Shown: positions 43,105 to 51,142 of the stretch, in pieces
Position numbering within the stretch: position 1 is the stretch's first letter
How the letters are laid out: each line of letters opens with the position of its first letter
Assembly: GCA_041686935.1 (NCBI GenBank)
Contig: JAWLCW010000009.1
Span: 124,001 to 188,000 of the forward strand
Length of the DNA: 64,000 nucleotides
Direction of reading: 5' to 3'
Source of the DNA: Mariniphaga sp041686935
GTDB lineage: Bacteria > Bacteroidota > Bacteroidia > Bacteroidales > Prolixibacteraceae
Notes under the pieces: model-generated
The model's database searches: none
Told to the model about the DNA's origin: nothing
Seen by the model: the letters and a program-made list of their open reading frames with translations, nothing else
Made by a program: the position numbers and the translations under genes

Positions 43105-43124
43105 TTATTGTTTGATGTTTTCAG

Positions 43125-43132
43125 CAAAAGTA
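43125..43132 (-). promoter_or_regulatory. Predicted -7 element of the kdsA promoter
   Basis: On the minus strand this is TACTTTTG, matching TAnnTTTG, 20 bases before the kdsA ATG. No TTG was found at the -33 distance. Confidence 0.45.
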
Positions 43133-43228
43133 GAAAAAAGAACACGTTGGCATTTGTAACTGGTAAATAAAATCCGGAATATTCGCTCAGAATCGAATTC
43201 CATGAAACAACAGGATAGTTTTCATTTT

Positions 43229-43236
43229 TAAATTTG
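43229..43236 (+). promoter_or_regulatory. Predicted -7 element of the rhamnosidase promoter
   Basis: TAAATTTG matches TAnnTTTG, 69 bases before the GH78 ATG. The -33 element is not clear. Confidence 0.35.
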
Positions 43237-43304
43237 CGTTTTTTGATGAAGCTTTTTTATTTTTATGCCAAATTCAAACCGGTTTCCGGCTAAAACTTTT
43301 TGTT

Positions 43305-46046
43305 ATGAAACATTATTTTCTGCTTACGATTTTAGGATTTTTTATTTTTTTCTTCTCTTCGGCAAAAATCAACCCCACAAAACTCACGTGTGAATATCTT
43401 GAAAATCCCTCCGTTGTGGATATAGAAAAGCCGCGACTGGCCTGGATAAATAGGGCTGATGGTGGCGAACGTGGTCAGTTTCAATCGGCGTACCAGATTC
43501 GTGTAGCCAGCTCGAAAGATAAACTGGAATCGCCGGATTTGTGGGACAGCAAAAAGGTGGAAAGCAATCAGTCCATCCGGGTGGAATACAAAGGAAAAAA
43601 ATTGAAATCGCGGCAGGAATGCTGGTGGCAGGTTCGGGTTTGGGATAAAAACGGTGAGGTTTCCGAATGGAGCGAACCGGCATACTGGAGGATGGGTTTG
43701 TTAAATGCTTCCGAATGGAAAGCCACCTGGATTGGCGCGCCCTGGGAGGGTGAAAATGCACTTCCGAAACCGATGAATCCGAATGCGCCGCTGCCGCAAG
43801 AGCTTCCTCCTCCTGCACCACTATTGCGAAAAGATTTCAGAATTGAAAAGGAAATAAAAGAAGCAGTGGCCTTTGTTACCGGACTGGGCTATTTTGAATT
43901 GTACCTGAATGGTGAAAAAGTAGGCGACGATGTGTTGGTGCCAAATCAAACCAATTACGGGAAACGCGACAATCTGATGGAACAAAATATTCCGTTACCC
44001 GACGATTTCAGGGAATACAAAGTGATGTATCTTGCCTACGATGTGAAAAACCAGTTAAAAAAAGGCGCCAATGCGGTTGGTGGCATTCTTGGAAACGGGT
44101 TTTACAATCCGGCAAAATACTGGGCCGAAGGATACGGAACACCGCGGTTTTTGCTTCAGATGTACATTACCTACGCCGACGGGTCGGAAGAGGTGATTGT
44201 AAGCGACCAAACCTGGAAAGCTTCCAAAAGTCCGATTCTCATGGATATGGTGTTTTACGGCGAACATTACGATGCACGTTTGGAGCAGTCCGGCTGGTGT
44301 ACCGCCGGATTTGATGATTCGGAATGGGAAACAGCGGCAGTAAGAAAAGCACCTGAGGGAAAACTGGTTGCCCATACGGCTCACCCCGATAAAGTAGTGG
44401 AGAAGCTGAAACCTGTCCGCATTGAAAGAATGTACAACGGAAATTACAAAGTCGATTTTGGCGAAGAGGTTTCCGGCTGGGTCAGGCTGAGCGATGTGGA
44501 AGGACCGGAGGGTCATAAAATAGAAATCAAATACCTGAGCAATTCTTATTCAGGGGATAATTCATACATTTTCAGCGGGAAAGGAAAAGAAAACTATGCG
44601 GCCCGGTTTAACTGGTTTATTTTCAGGGAAGTTGAAGTGTTGAACTGGCCGGGAGTTTTGGCTCCTGAAAACATTACTGCCGAAGTGGTTTATACTCAGG
44701 TGGAAGAATCGGCTGTATTTGAAACGTCGAATTCCATGTTCAACCAAATCAACAAAATTTGGAGAAGAAGTCAGACCGACAACATGCACGGCGGCATTGC
44801 CAGCGATTGTCCGCACCGCGAGCGTTCGGCCTACACCGGCGACGGCCAGGTAGCCTGTGTTACCGTAATGCACAATTACGATGCAAGGAATTTTTATCAC
44901 AAATGGATTCAGGACATCATTGGCGCTCAGATTGTTGAAACCGGGTACGTACCAAACGGTGCACCCTGGCAGCCGGGTTGCGGCGGGGGAGTAGCCTGGG
45001 GAGCAGCCATCAGCATCATGCCGTGGGAGTTCTACCTTCATTACGGTTCTGTAGATATTCTGGAAGATTCCTATCCGGCTATGAAGGAGTATATAAGGTA
45101 CATGCATACCTGGCTGGATGACGATGGCATCATGTTCTCGCAGCGGGTTGGACGCGACGGAAACGTGCTGCGGTGGTTCAACCTGGGTGAGTGGGTAACT
45201 CCCGGTGACTTGCCGCCTGATGATTTGGTGCACACTTTTTATTTCTGGCGGTGTGCCGAATTAACTGCAAAAACTGCTGAAGTTTTGGGGGAAATTAAAG
45301 AGTCAAAAAAATACGCAGAACTGGCAGAAGCAACCCGGCAGGCATTTTACAAACGGTTTTACAATGCAGAAAAGGGAACTTACGGACCGGCAGGCGCCAA
45401 TATATTTGCTTTGAGAATGGGAATTCCTGACAATCAGTATAATAAAGTGATAAAAGCACTAAAAGCAGACATCAAAGCCAACAATGGACATCTGGATACC
45501 GGCATTTTCGGCACCCAGTTTTTCTTCGAGGTTTTATCGGAAAACGGGATGCACGATTTGGCTTATGAGGCCATGAATAAAAAGGAAGAACCCAGCTACG
45601 GGCGATGGCTTACCCTGGGTGCAACCACTACGTGGGAGCATTGGAATACCGGTGGTTCGCACAACCACCCGATGTTTGGCGGCGGTCTGGTTTGGTATTA
45701 CCGCAAACTGGCCGGCATGAATACAGATCCTGATGAGCCGGGATACCGCCACATCATTTTTCGTCCGCAGCCGGTTGACGACATCAGTTTTGCAAAATAT
45801 TTCAACAATACATCGTATGGTAACGCGGGAATTCACTGGGAAAAGGAGGAAAATGAGTTTTCAATGAACATTGAAGTTCCGGTTGGATGTCGCGCAACGG
45901 TTTACATACCTTCAGAAACCGGGCAGGAAGTATTGGAAGGAGGACAACCGGTTACAAATACTGAATATATTCAACATGTTGGTGAAGAAGATGGCTGTAA
46001 GGTATTCTCTGTCGCAAGTGGGAAGTATGCTTTTCAAATAAAATAG
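43305..46046 (+). CDS. Alpha-L-rhamnosidase, glycoside hydrolase family 78
   Basis: 913 residues. A signal peptide (about 1-20) is followed by an N-terminal beta domain (about 25-130; INPTKLTCEYLENPSVVD, PRLAWIN), a rhamnosidase N domain (about 145-330; LLRKDFRIEKEIKEAVAFVTGLGYFELYLNG, VLGNGFYN-like GILGNGFYNPAKYW), a beta-sandwich (about 360-450), the six-hairpin (alpha/alpha)6 barrel (about 460-810) and a C-terminal beta domain. The catalytic-site signature is SDCPHRERSAYTGDGQV, as in other GH78 enzymes, with TTTWEHWNTGGSHNHPMF later. It removes terminal L-rhamnose from glycans such as rhamnogalacturonan or flavonoid glycosides, in the periplasm or outside. Single gene, with GH2 and SusCD elsewhere in the window. 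Confidence 0.93.
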   Translation: MKHYFLLTILGFFIFFFSSAKINPTKLTCEYLENPSVVDIEKPRLAWINRADGGERGQFQSAYQIRVASSKDKLESPDLWDSKKVESNQSIRVEYKGKKLKSRQECWWQVRVWDKNGEVSEWSEPAYWRMGLLNASEWKATWIGAPWEGENALPKPMNPNAPLPQELPPPAPLLRKDFRIEKEIKEAVAFVTGLGYFELYLNGEKVGDDVLVPNQTNYGKRDNLMEQNIPLPDDFREYKVMYLAYDVKNQLKKGANAVGGILGNGFYNPAKYWAEGYGTPRFLLQMYITYADGSEEVIVSDQTWKASKSPILMDMVFYGEHYDARLEQSGWCTAGFDDSEWETAAVRKAPEGKLVAHTAHPDKVVEKLKPVRIERMYNGNYKVDFGEEVSGWVRLSDVEGPEGHKIEIKYLSNSYSGDNSYIFSGKGKENYAARFNWFIFREVEVLNWPGVLAPENITAEVVYTQVEESAVFETSNSMFNQINKIWRRSQTDNMHGGIASDCPHRERSAYTGDGQVACVTVMHNYDARNFYHKWIQDIIGAQIVETGYVPNGAPWQPGCGGGVAWGAAISIMPWEFYLHYGSVDILEDSYPAMKEYIRYMHTWLDDDGIMFSQRVGRDGNVLRWFNLGEWVTPGDLPPDDLVHTFYFWRCAELTAKTAEVLGEIKESKKYAELAEATRQAFYKRFYNAEKGTYGPAGANIFALRMGIPDNQYNKVIKALKADIKANNGHLDTGIFGTQFFFEVLSENGMHDLAYEAMNKKEEPSYGRWLTLGATTTWEHWNTGGSHNHPMFGGGLVWYYRKLAGMNTDPDEPGYRHIIFRPQPVDDISFAKYFNNTSYGNAGIHWEKEENEFSMNIEVPVGCRATVYIPSETGQEVLEGGQPVTNTEYIQHVGEEDGCKVFSVASGKYAFQIK

Positions 46047-46098
46047 AATTGCTTTTTTCTCCTGTTATTTCATTTTTCAAAACGTAAAATAGATTATA

Positions 46099-46136
46099 AC
46101 TAATTTTATAGTTGTATAAACTACTGTATTGTAGTT
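46099..46136. promoter_or_regulatory. Weaker BlaI-like dyads upstream of the TonB/BlaI operon
   Basis: ACTAATTTTATAGT (46099-46112) keeps the ACTA-N6-TAGT spacing of the main sites, and AACTAC-N6-GTAGTT (46119-46136) is a perfect dyad with two extra bases between half sites. They continue the roughly 20-bp spacing of the two operators nearer the promoter, with one gap. Confidence 0.35.
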
Positions 46137-46160
46137 ATTTAATAAATTTTTTCTTAAATA

Positions 46161-46194
46161 ACTAACATTTTAGTTTGTAAACTAAAAATTTAGT
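46161..46194. promoter_or_regulatory. Two tandem BlaI-type operators over the promoter
   Basis: ACTAACATTTTAGT (46161-46174) and ACTAAAAATTTAGT (46181-46194) share the form ACTAAA-N2-TTTAGT and start exactly 20 bp apart. The known MecI/BlaI operator core is ACTACA-N2-TGTAGT, so spacing and outer bases agree. They overlap the -33 and spacer of the predicted promoter, an ideal place for repression. A third copy precedes blaI. Confidence 0.65.
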
Positions 46195-46204
46195 TATATA
46201 TTTG
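46175..46204 (+). promoter_or_regulatory. Promoter of the TonB/blaI/blaR operon
   Basis: TTG at 46175-46177 and TATATTTG at 46197-46204 are 19 bases apart, a full Bacteroidota -33/-7 pair. The first gene starts 49 bases downstream. Confidence 0.7.
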
Positions 46205-46252
46205 TAACGGATATCCAAAGCAGTTCAAAGTCTAATTTTAAAGTTAAAAGAA

Positions 46253-46675
46253 ATGAAAACAATTCAATGGATGTTACCGTTTTTTACCTGCCTGTTGCTG
46301 GCAGTTTATCCGGTCAGTGCTCAGGTAAATTCCCCTGATGATGAAGTGTATTCCGAAGTAGATGAAATGCCTGAGTTTAAGGGTGGGCAAGAGGCTCTGA
46401 GGCAGTTTGTAATGGAAAAAATTGCTTATCCGGAAAAAGCAAAAAAAGAAGGTATTCAGGGAAAAGTATTTGTCTCGTTTATAGTAGATGAAAAAGGCGA
46501 GGTAGCACAGGCAATCATTGAGCGAAGTGTGAATAGCGACCTCGATAAAGAAACACTTCGCGTAATTAATTTAATGCCTGCATGGAATCCCGGAAAACAG
46601 AATGGAAAAGCAGTGAAAGTGAAGTTGACGCTTCCGGTTATGTTTGCCCTCGATAGCGAAAACGGAAAGGGATAA
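46253..46675 (+). CDS. Secreted TonB C-terminal domain protein
   Basis: 140 residues. A signal peptide (about 1-24, ending VSAQ) is followed directly by a TonB C-terminal domain (about 40-135; MPEFKGGQEALRQFVMEKIAYP, GIQGKVFVSFIVDEKGEV, PAWNPGKQNGKAVKVKLTLPVMF). There is no membrane anchor and no proline-rich spacer. The domain is closely similar to the one at the C terminus of the BlaR-like protein two genes downstream. It may be a periplasmic partner of that protein. The gene lies behind a promoter covered by BlaI-type operators. Confidence 0.85.
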   Translation: MKTIQWMLPFFTCLLLAVYPVSAQVNSPDDEVYSEVDEMPEFKGGQEALRQFVMEKIAYPEKAKKEGIQGKVFVSFIVDEKGEVAQAIIERSVNSDLDKETLRVINLMPAWNPGKQNGKAVKVKLTLPVMFALDSENGKG

Positions 46676-46694
46676 AACAAAAATAAAAATCAAT

Positions 46695-46708
46695 AACTAA
46701 ATGTTTAG
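46695..46708. promoter_or_regulatory. BlaI-type operator in front of blaI
   Basis: ACTAAATGTTTAGT is a perfect ACTAAA-N2-TTTAGT dyad, extended by TA on each side to TAACTAAATGTTTAGTTA (46693-46710). It lies 59 bases before the blaI ATG, matching the sites at the operon promoter, and suggests a second, internal control point. Confidence 0.65.
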
Positions 46709-46766
46709 TTAAGGGCATAATTTTTGTTGTCATTCAACTTGTGCCTGTTTATTAAAAGTTTTATAA

Positions 46767-47144
46767 ATGAAAGAATTAACCAAAGCGGAGGAGCAGGTGA
46801 TGCAAATCCTCTGGAAGCTGGAGAAGGCGTTTGTTAAAGACCTTATTGATGAAATGCCTGAACCGAAACCGGCCTACAATACGGTTTCCACCATCGTCAG
46901 GATTCTTGAAAAGAAAGGATTTGTGGGGCACAATGCTTACGGGAAAACGCATGAATATTTTCCGCTGGTTGAACGGGAAGTTTACACCCGGTCCTTCATG
47001 AAGAATTTTATGCGCAATTATTTCAGCGGTTCGTTTAAAGAAATGGTTTCATTTTTTGCCAAAGAAGATAACATGAGTCTTACTGATTTTGACGAACTGG
47101 TGGAAGAGGTAAAGCGTGATTTGGAAAACGAAAATCAGGAATAA
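46767..47144 (+). CDS. BlaI/MecI-family transcriptional repressor
   Basis: 125 residues. The winged-helix DNA-binding domain (about 1-75) has the family pattern LTKAEEQVMQILWKLEKAFVKDLID, PAYNTVSTIVRILEKKGFVGH. The C-terminal half (about 76-125) is the helical dimerisation region. Family members repress their operon and are released when the BlaR1-type protease is activated. Three matching dyads, two over the operon promoter and one 59 bases before this gene, make self-repression very likely. The M56 protease gene starts one base after the stop, so the two are translationally linked. Confidence 0.93.
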   Translation: MKELTKAEEQVMQILWKLEKAFVKDLIDEMPEPKPAYNTVSTIVRILEKKGFVGHNAYGKTHEYFPLVEREVYTRSFMKNFMRNYFSGSFKEMVSFFAKEDNMSLTDFDELVEEVKRDLENENQE

Positions 47145-47145
47145 G

Positions 47146-48558
47146 ATGCAAAGTACAGTTAATTTTATTCTGGAGTCTGGAATAAGCCTTTCCTTGCTGG
47201 CAACCATTTACGTGGTTTTTCTGCGAAAAGAAACTTTTTTTCGGTTGAACCGGATTTTTCTGCTGGGTTCGCTGCTCTTTTCCGTAATTCTGCCATTTCT
47301 GAAATTTAAAGTTTACGAGCCTCAGTCGGTTATGCTTTCCGAAGTAACAGTAACACCTTACCGGAACCTGCTGGAGACAGTAACCATTTACGGACAGGAT
47401 TTTACAGTAACCGTTGAACAATCAATCCTTTCAGCCACTTTGCTGATTTGGATTTACCTGGCTGGTTTAACATTTTTTATTGGAAGACTGCTGTTCCGGG
47501 TAACCCAGATTATTTTCGTTATTCGAAAAAATGAAGTGCTGAAATCGGACGGTTTAAAACTTGTATTCCTTGAAAAAGAGTGCAGTCCGTTTTCGTTTTT
47601 AAATTATGTGTTTGTGAGCCGGTCGCTGCAGAACAGCGAAGGATACGATCGTATGATGGCACATGAAATGGAACACATCAGGCAAGGTCACTCTTTTGAT
47701 GTGCTTATTCTGGAATTGCTCACTGCTTTTCAGTGGTTTAATCCGTTTATGTGGATGCTTCGCCGCGCCATTCGCGAAAACCACGAGTTTCTGGCCGATC
47801 AGGCTGTTCTGATTTCGGGTGTAAACCGCGGCTATTATAAAAAACTTTTACTGAACCAGATTGCCGGAGGGCAACTGGTACTAACCAACAATTTCAATTA
47901 TTCATTAATCAAAAACCGCATTAAAATGATATCAAAAATAAAATCTTCAAAAATTGCCAATGTAAAAATTATATTGGGCGTGTTAACTGCCGTAGTACTA
48001 ATTATTGTGTTTGCCTGCGAACAGAAGGAAATAAGTGAAGTTCCTGTAACTCAGGGAGTGGATGAACTGAAAGTGACTTTTTTGGATGATAAACTGAAAA
48101 TTGCAGGCGAGCCGGAAGATTTGGACCGCATAAAAAATCTGATGGCTGGAAGCAGGGAATTCAGCCTTGAAACCGACAGCGAAGGAAATTTGCTGCTGGT
48201 TAAAAAAGAAGCTGTAATCCCAAAAATGCTTGATAGCGAAGAACAAATCTTTTTTATTGTGGAAGATATGCCCGAATTTCCGGGTGGAGAAATGGAGCTT
48301 AGAAAATTTATTGCAAATAATATCGAATATCCGAAAGTAGCCCAGGAAAATGGAATTCAGGGTCGGGTTTACGTAACTTTTGTGGTAGATAAAAATGGCG
48401 AAGTGTCCAACGCCCGCATTGCACGGGGTGTTGATCCTTCTCTCGACCAGGAAGCTTTAAGGGTGGTCAACAGCCTGCCAAAATGGATTCCCGGCAAACA
48501 ACGTGGTCAGGCGGTAAATGTTAGTTATACGGTTCCCATAAATTTTGCGCTTCAGTAA
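47146..48558 (+). CDS. BlaR1-type M56 membrane peptidase fused to a TonB C-terminal domain
   Basis: 470 residues from ATG 47146. Three N-terminal membrane helices (about 4-22, 34-50, 92-112) lead to the M56 zinc peptidase domain with H173-E174-x-x-H177 in MAHEMEHIRQGHS and the downstream ENHEFLADQAV acid motif. A fourth helix (about 277-294, VKIILGVLTAVVLIIVFAC) is followed by a roughly 80-residue linker and a periplasmic TonB C-terminal domain (about 375-468; EFPGGEMELRKFI, GIQGRVYVTFVVDKNGEV, WIPGKQRGQAVNV). The penicillin-binding sensor of classical BlaR1 is missing. The likely role is to cleave or displace BlaI on a cell-envelope signal. Confidence 0.92.
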   Translation: MQSTVNFILESGISLSLLATIYVVFLRKETFFRLNRIFLLGSLLFSVILPFLKFKVYEPQSVMLSEVTVTPYRNLLETVTIYGQDFTVTVEQSILSATLLIWIYLAGLTFFIGRLLFRVTQIIFVIRKNEVLKSDGLKLVFLEKECSPFSFLNYVFVSRSLQNSEGYDRMMAHEMEHIRQGHSFDVLILELLTAFQWFNPFMWMLRRAIRENHEFLADQAVLISGVNRGYYKKLLLNQIAGGQLVLTNNFNYSLIKNRIKMISKIKSSKIANVKIILGVLTAVVLIIVFACEQKEISEVPVTQGVDELKVTFLDDKLKIAGEPEDLDRIKNLMAGSREFSLETDSEGNLLLVKKEAVIPKMLDSEEQIFFIVEDMPEFPGGEMELRKFIANNIEYPKVAQENGIQGRVYVTFVVDKNGEVSNARIARGVDPSLDQEALRVVNSLPKWIPGKQRGQAVNVSYTVPINFALQ

Positions 48559-48580
48559 AATAGGCTAAACATTCAATATA

Positions 48581-48634
48581 ATTCCCGCAAGGTATGAATA
48601 TCATATTCTGACTTATTCCGGCTTTTGCGGGAAT
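48581..48634. repeat. Inverted repeat after the BlaR-like gene
   Basis: ATTCCCGCAA (48581-48590) and TTGCGGGAAT (48625-48634) form a perfect 10-bp pair; between them GAATATCATATTC (48597-48609) is an odd palindrome. It could act as a terminator-like stem but has no T run. It overlaps the leader of the next gene. Confidence 0.5.
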
Positions 48635-48656
48635 GACACAAAATAAAACACAGGTG

Positions 48657-49901
48657 ATGAAAACAGTTCATGTTACATTTTTGCTGCTGTGCCTTCAATT
48701 CCTGGTTTACTCGCAGGAAAAGATTGATTTGCTGATTTTTAAAAGGAATTATGAAGAAGCATTGCAGCAAATTGAAAAACACATTCAAAAACAGCCTGAT
48801 GCAAGCTTGTTTTTCAAAAAAGGTTTGGTAATGAATAGTTTGCAAAATTACCAGGAAGCGGCAAAAGCCTTTTCTTCGGCTTTGGAATTCGAACCTGAAA
48901 ATCCTGAAATTTTGACAGAACTTGCAGATGTTCTTTCCAGTTTGGGGAACCACCATGATGCAAGGTCCTTTTATGAAAAGGCTGCCGGACTTGAACCCGG
49001 TAATATTTCGCTGAAAGGAAAGCTGGGCAGAAATTACATTCAACTGGAAAGGCTTAGCGATGCTTACAAGGTGTTTTCAGAAATTTATGAAAGCGACTCG
49101 GTCAATGTTTACTGGAACAAGCAGTTTGCTTTTTGCGCTCATCGCACCGGTAAAACAATGCAGTCCATTGCCTTATATGAAAAGGTTATGGAACTGAACC
49201 CCCGGGATTACACTTCATATTTTAATCTGATTCGGCTTTATCAGCAAACCGAGCAGTTTGGCAAAGCGTTGGAAACTATTGAAACGGGACTTTCTCAATT
49301 CCCCGGTGATGCTGGCTTTTTACAGCAACAGGCAAACTATTTTTTTGGAAACAAACAGTATGAGGATGCCCGCCTGGCTTATTCCGGTTATTTTTCAGCC
49401 GGAGGTGATTCCATCTACAAAATACTGCTGAATTATGGTGTTTGCCTCTATTTTACCGGAAATGAAAATGATGCCATCTCGGTTTTGGGCACGTGTGCCA
49501 GTCAGGTGGCAAACGATCCGTATGTGTTGTTTTACCTGAGTCTGTGCTACAAAAAGCTGGCAGAGTACGAAGTGGCAGAAGCTTTTATGAATGCCGCCAT
49601 AGAGTCGGCCACTCCGGCCTACCTGCCTGATATGTATCATCATTTGGGGCAGATTTTCGGACAGCAGCGAAAGTTTGAAGAGTCTGTTGCAGCCCTGAAA
49701 AAAGCCAATGAGCTCGACCCAACCAATTACGAGGTTTTATTTGAAATTGCCACTACATTCGAGGAATTCAATTCCAACAAAACCCTGGCGCTTAACTATT
49801 ACAGTATATACCTGAAGGAAGCCGGAGAATCGGCACGAAACATAAATTACGCGCTGGATCGGATAAAAAAGCTAAAGGAAGATTTGTTTTTCGAGGAATA
49901 A
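48657..49901 (+). CDS. Secreted TPR protein
   Basis: 414 residues from ATG 48657 (MKTVHVTFLLLCLQFLVYSQ); an upstream ATG at 48633 overlaps the inverted repeat and is unlikely. The signal peptide (about 1-19) is followed by about ten TPR units through most of the protein (for example NYEEALQQIEKHIQKQPDAS, NYQEAAKAFSSALEFEPENP, GKTMQSIALYEKVMELNPRD, KFEESVAALKKANELDPTNY). The C terminus ends DRIKKLKEDLFFEE. It is a periplasmic scaffold of unknown partner and follows the BlaR-type operon in the same direction, 98 bases behind it. Confidence 0.82.
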   Translation: MKTVHVTFLLLCLQFLVYSQEKIDLLIFKRNYEEALQQIEKHIQKQPDASLFFKKGLVMNSLQNYQEAAKAFSSALEFEPENPEILTELADVLSSLGNHHDARSFYEKAAGLEPGNISLKGKLGRNYIQLERLSDAYKVFSEIYESDSVNVYWNKQFAFCAHRTGKTMQSIALYEKVMELNPRDYTSYFNLIRLYQQTEQFGKALETIETGLSQFPGDAGFLQQQANYFFGNKQYEDARLAYSGYFSAGGDSIYKILLNYGVCLYFTGNENDAISVLGTCASQVANDPYVLFYLSLCYKKLAEYEVAEAFMNAAIESATPAYLPDMYHHLGQIFGQQRKFEESVAALKKANELDPTNYEVLFEIATTFEEFNSNKTLALNYYSIYLKEAGESARNINYALDRIKKLKEDLFFEE

Positions 49902-49911
49902 TTTCAACGGA

Positions 49912-50877
49912 TTAGAACTTGCTCATTCCTGTTTTTTCCCTGACCAGATTAGCTAGTTGCACCCGGCTTTTTACCCGGGTTTTGGTATAAATTCGATGGG
50001 TGTGATCCTTTACAGTTTGAAGGGTAATGAAAAGTTTTTCAGCAATAGCCTTATTGGTTTTTCCCGAACATATTTCCAGAACAATTTCAGCTTCGCGTTT
50101 CGAAATTTCATAATCAGCGCAAAATGAATTGAAATCTTTACCAACTTTTTCATTCGGCTTATCTGTAACAGGAATAATCGCAATCTTCAAAAATACAGGT
50201 AATATTGCACTTGTTGCAAATAAAAGAGTTAACGAAATTCCGGTTGAAATGTATTGAAATAAATTGAAATACCAGAGAGCGAGTGAATAAAGCGCTACTC
50301 CGGATAAATACCCCCAAAGACTTTTTTTTAACTCCGGCAGTTTAATTATTTCAGGAAATCCGGACTTTGGTCCAAAAAAAGGCATTAAAAACAGCAGATG
50401 GAAAAAAAGATTGACCACTGCAAACAGCCTGACTAAAAAAGTATCGGGATTAGATGGGGACTGAATATAACTGTTTTGAAACAGAAATCCGAAAGTGGCT
50501 AAAATACCTGTAAAACCTGCAAAGTAAATGTAAACCAAACTTTTGTGGCCTTTGTAACCATTCAGGTTAAAACCAAATTTTACCAGCATAAACCAGCTCA
50601 CAATTAAAAAAGGAATACCAATGAGTGGAACAAAAAATGCCAGTTTTGATGCAAGTTCCTGGTTTATATTTACATCTGATATGACCTCTCTGAGTGCAAT
50701 ATTTCCCCAAATACCATAAATAAGGAATGAATACAGGAATATTTGCTGGTAAAATAAAATTTGCAGAACAGGCTTTTTATAATCCCGGGAAATTTGGAAT
50801 GAAACAAGGGAACCAATCACAGCTATACCGATTGTCGCTACAAATGTGATCAGATACGATAAGTTTTCAACGAGCAT
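49912..50877 (-). CDS. Membrane-anchored LuxR-type transcriptional regulator
   Basis: 321 residues. The first 240 hold about eight membrane helices; the C terminus (about 255-318) is a LuxR/GerE helix-turn-helix: YEISKREAEIVLEICSGKTN, KAIAEKLFITLQTVKDHTHRIYTK, RVQLANLV. The regulator would bind DNA from the inner membrane, with the helices as sensor of an unknown signal. It is divergent from a membrane protein gene, and the spacer between them holds two copies of CTACCAAAGTAG, a likely target. It converges on the TPR gene with 10 bases between the stops. Confidence 0.85.
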   Translation of the reverse strand: MLVENLSYLITFVATIGIAVIGSLVSFQISRDYKKPVLQILFYQQIFLYSFLIYGIWGNIALREVISDVNINQELASKLAFFVPLIGIPFLIVSWFMLVKFGFNLNGYKGHKSLVYIYFAGFTGILATFGFLFQNSYIQSPSNPDTFLVRLFAVVNLFFHLLFLMPFFGPKSGFPEIIKLPELKKSLWGYLSGVALYSLALWYFNLFQYISTGISLTLLFATSAILPVFLKIAIIPVTDKPNEKVGKDFNSFCADYEISKREAEIVLEICSGKTNKAIAEKLFITLQTVKDHTHRIYTKTRVKSRVQLANLVREKTGMSKF

Positions 50878-51029
50878 TTTAATATAAAATTAGCCGGTTT
50901 AGAATATTTTTTATGCTAAAAGGAGTAATGCAACCACTTTTTAAACGATATGTTGTTTATCTCCTTATTCTATTTCTGAATATTCCTTTTTCTGAATTCA
51001 GATAGGCTGAATATCTCATTATAAAAGGA

Positions 51030-51068
51030 CTACCAAAGTAGTGATTATTTGATTTCCTACCAAAGTAG
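51030..51068. promoter_or_regulatory. Two copies of the dyad CTACCAAAGTAG, candidate operator
   Basis: The 12-mer occurs at 51030-51041 and 51057-51068, starts 27 bp apart. Each copy is a CTAC/GTAG dyad around CAAA. The pair lies between the divergent LuxR-type gene and the membrane protein gene, 75 bases before the latter's ATG. Confidence 0.6.
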
Positions 51069-51142
51069 GTAGGATTTTTTTTCGGGATGATCTAATTTCG
51101 TTGCGACAATGCAGAAAAACAGAAATTTTAAATTTAGAAATT

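Noticed and set aside
16113..46046. A single polysaccharide utilisation locus covering GH2, AraDB, SusCD and GH78
   Set aside because: The genes are separated by unrelated operons on both strands, so I treat them as neighbours of similar theme, not one locus.
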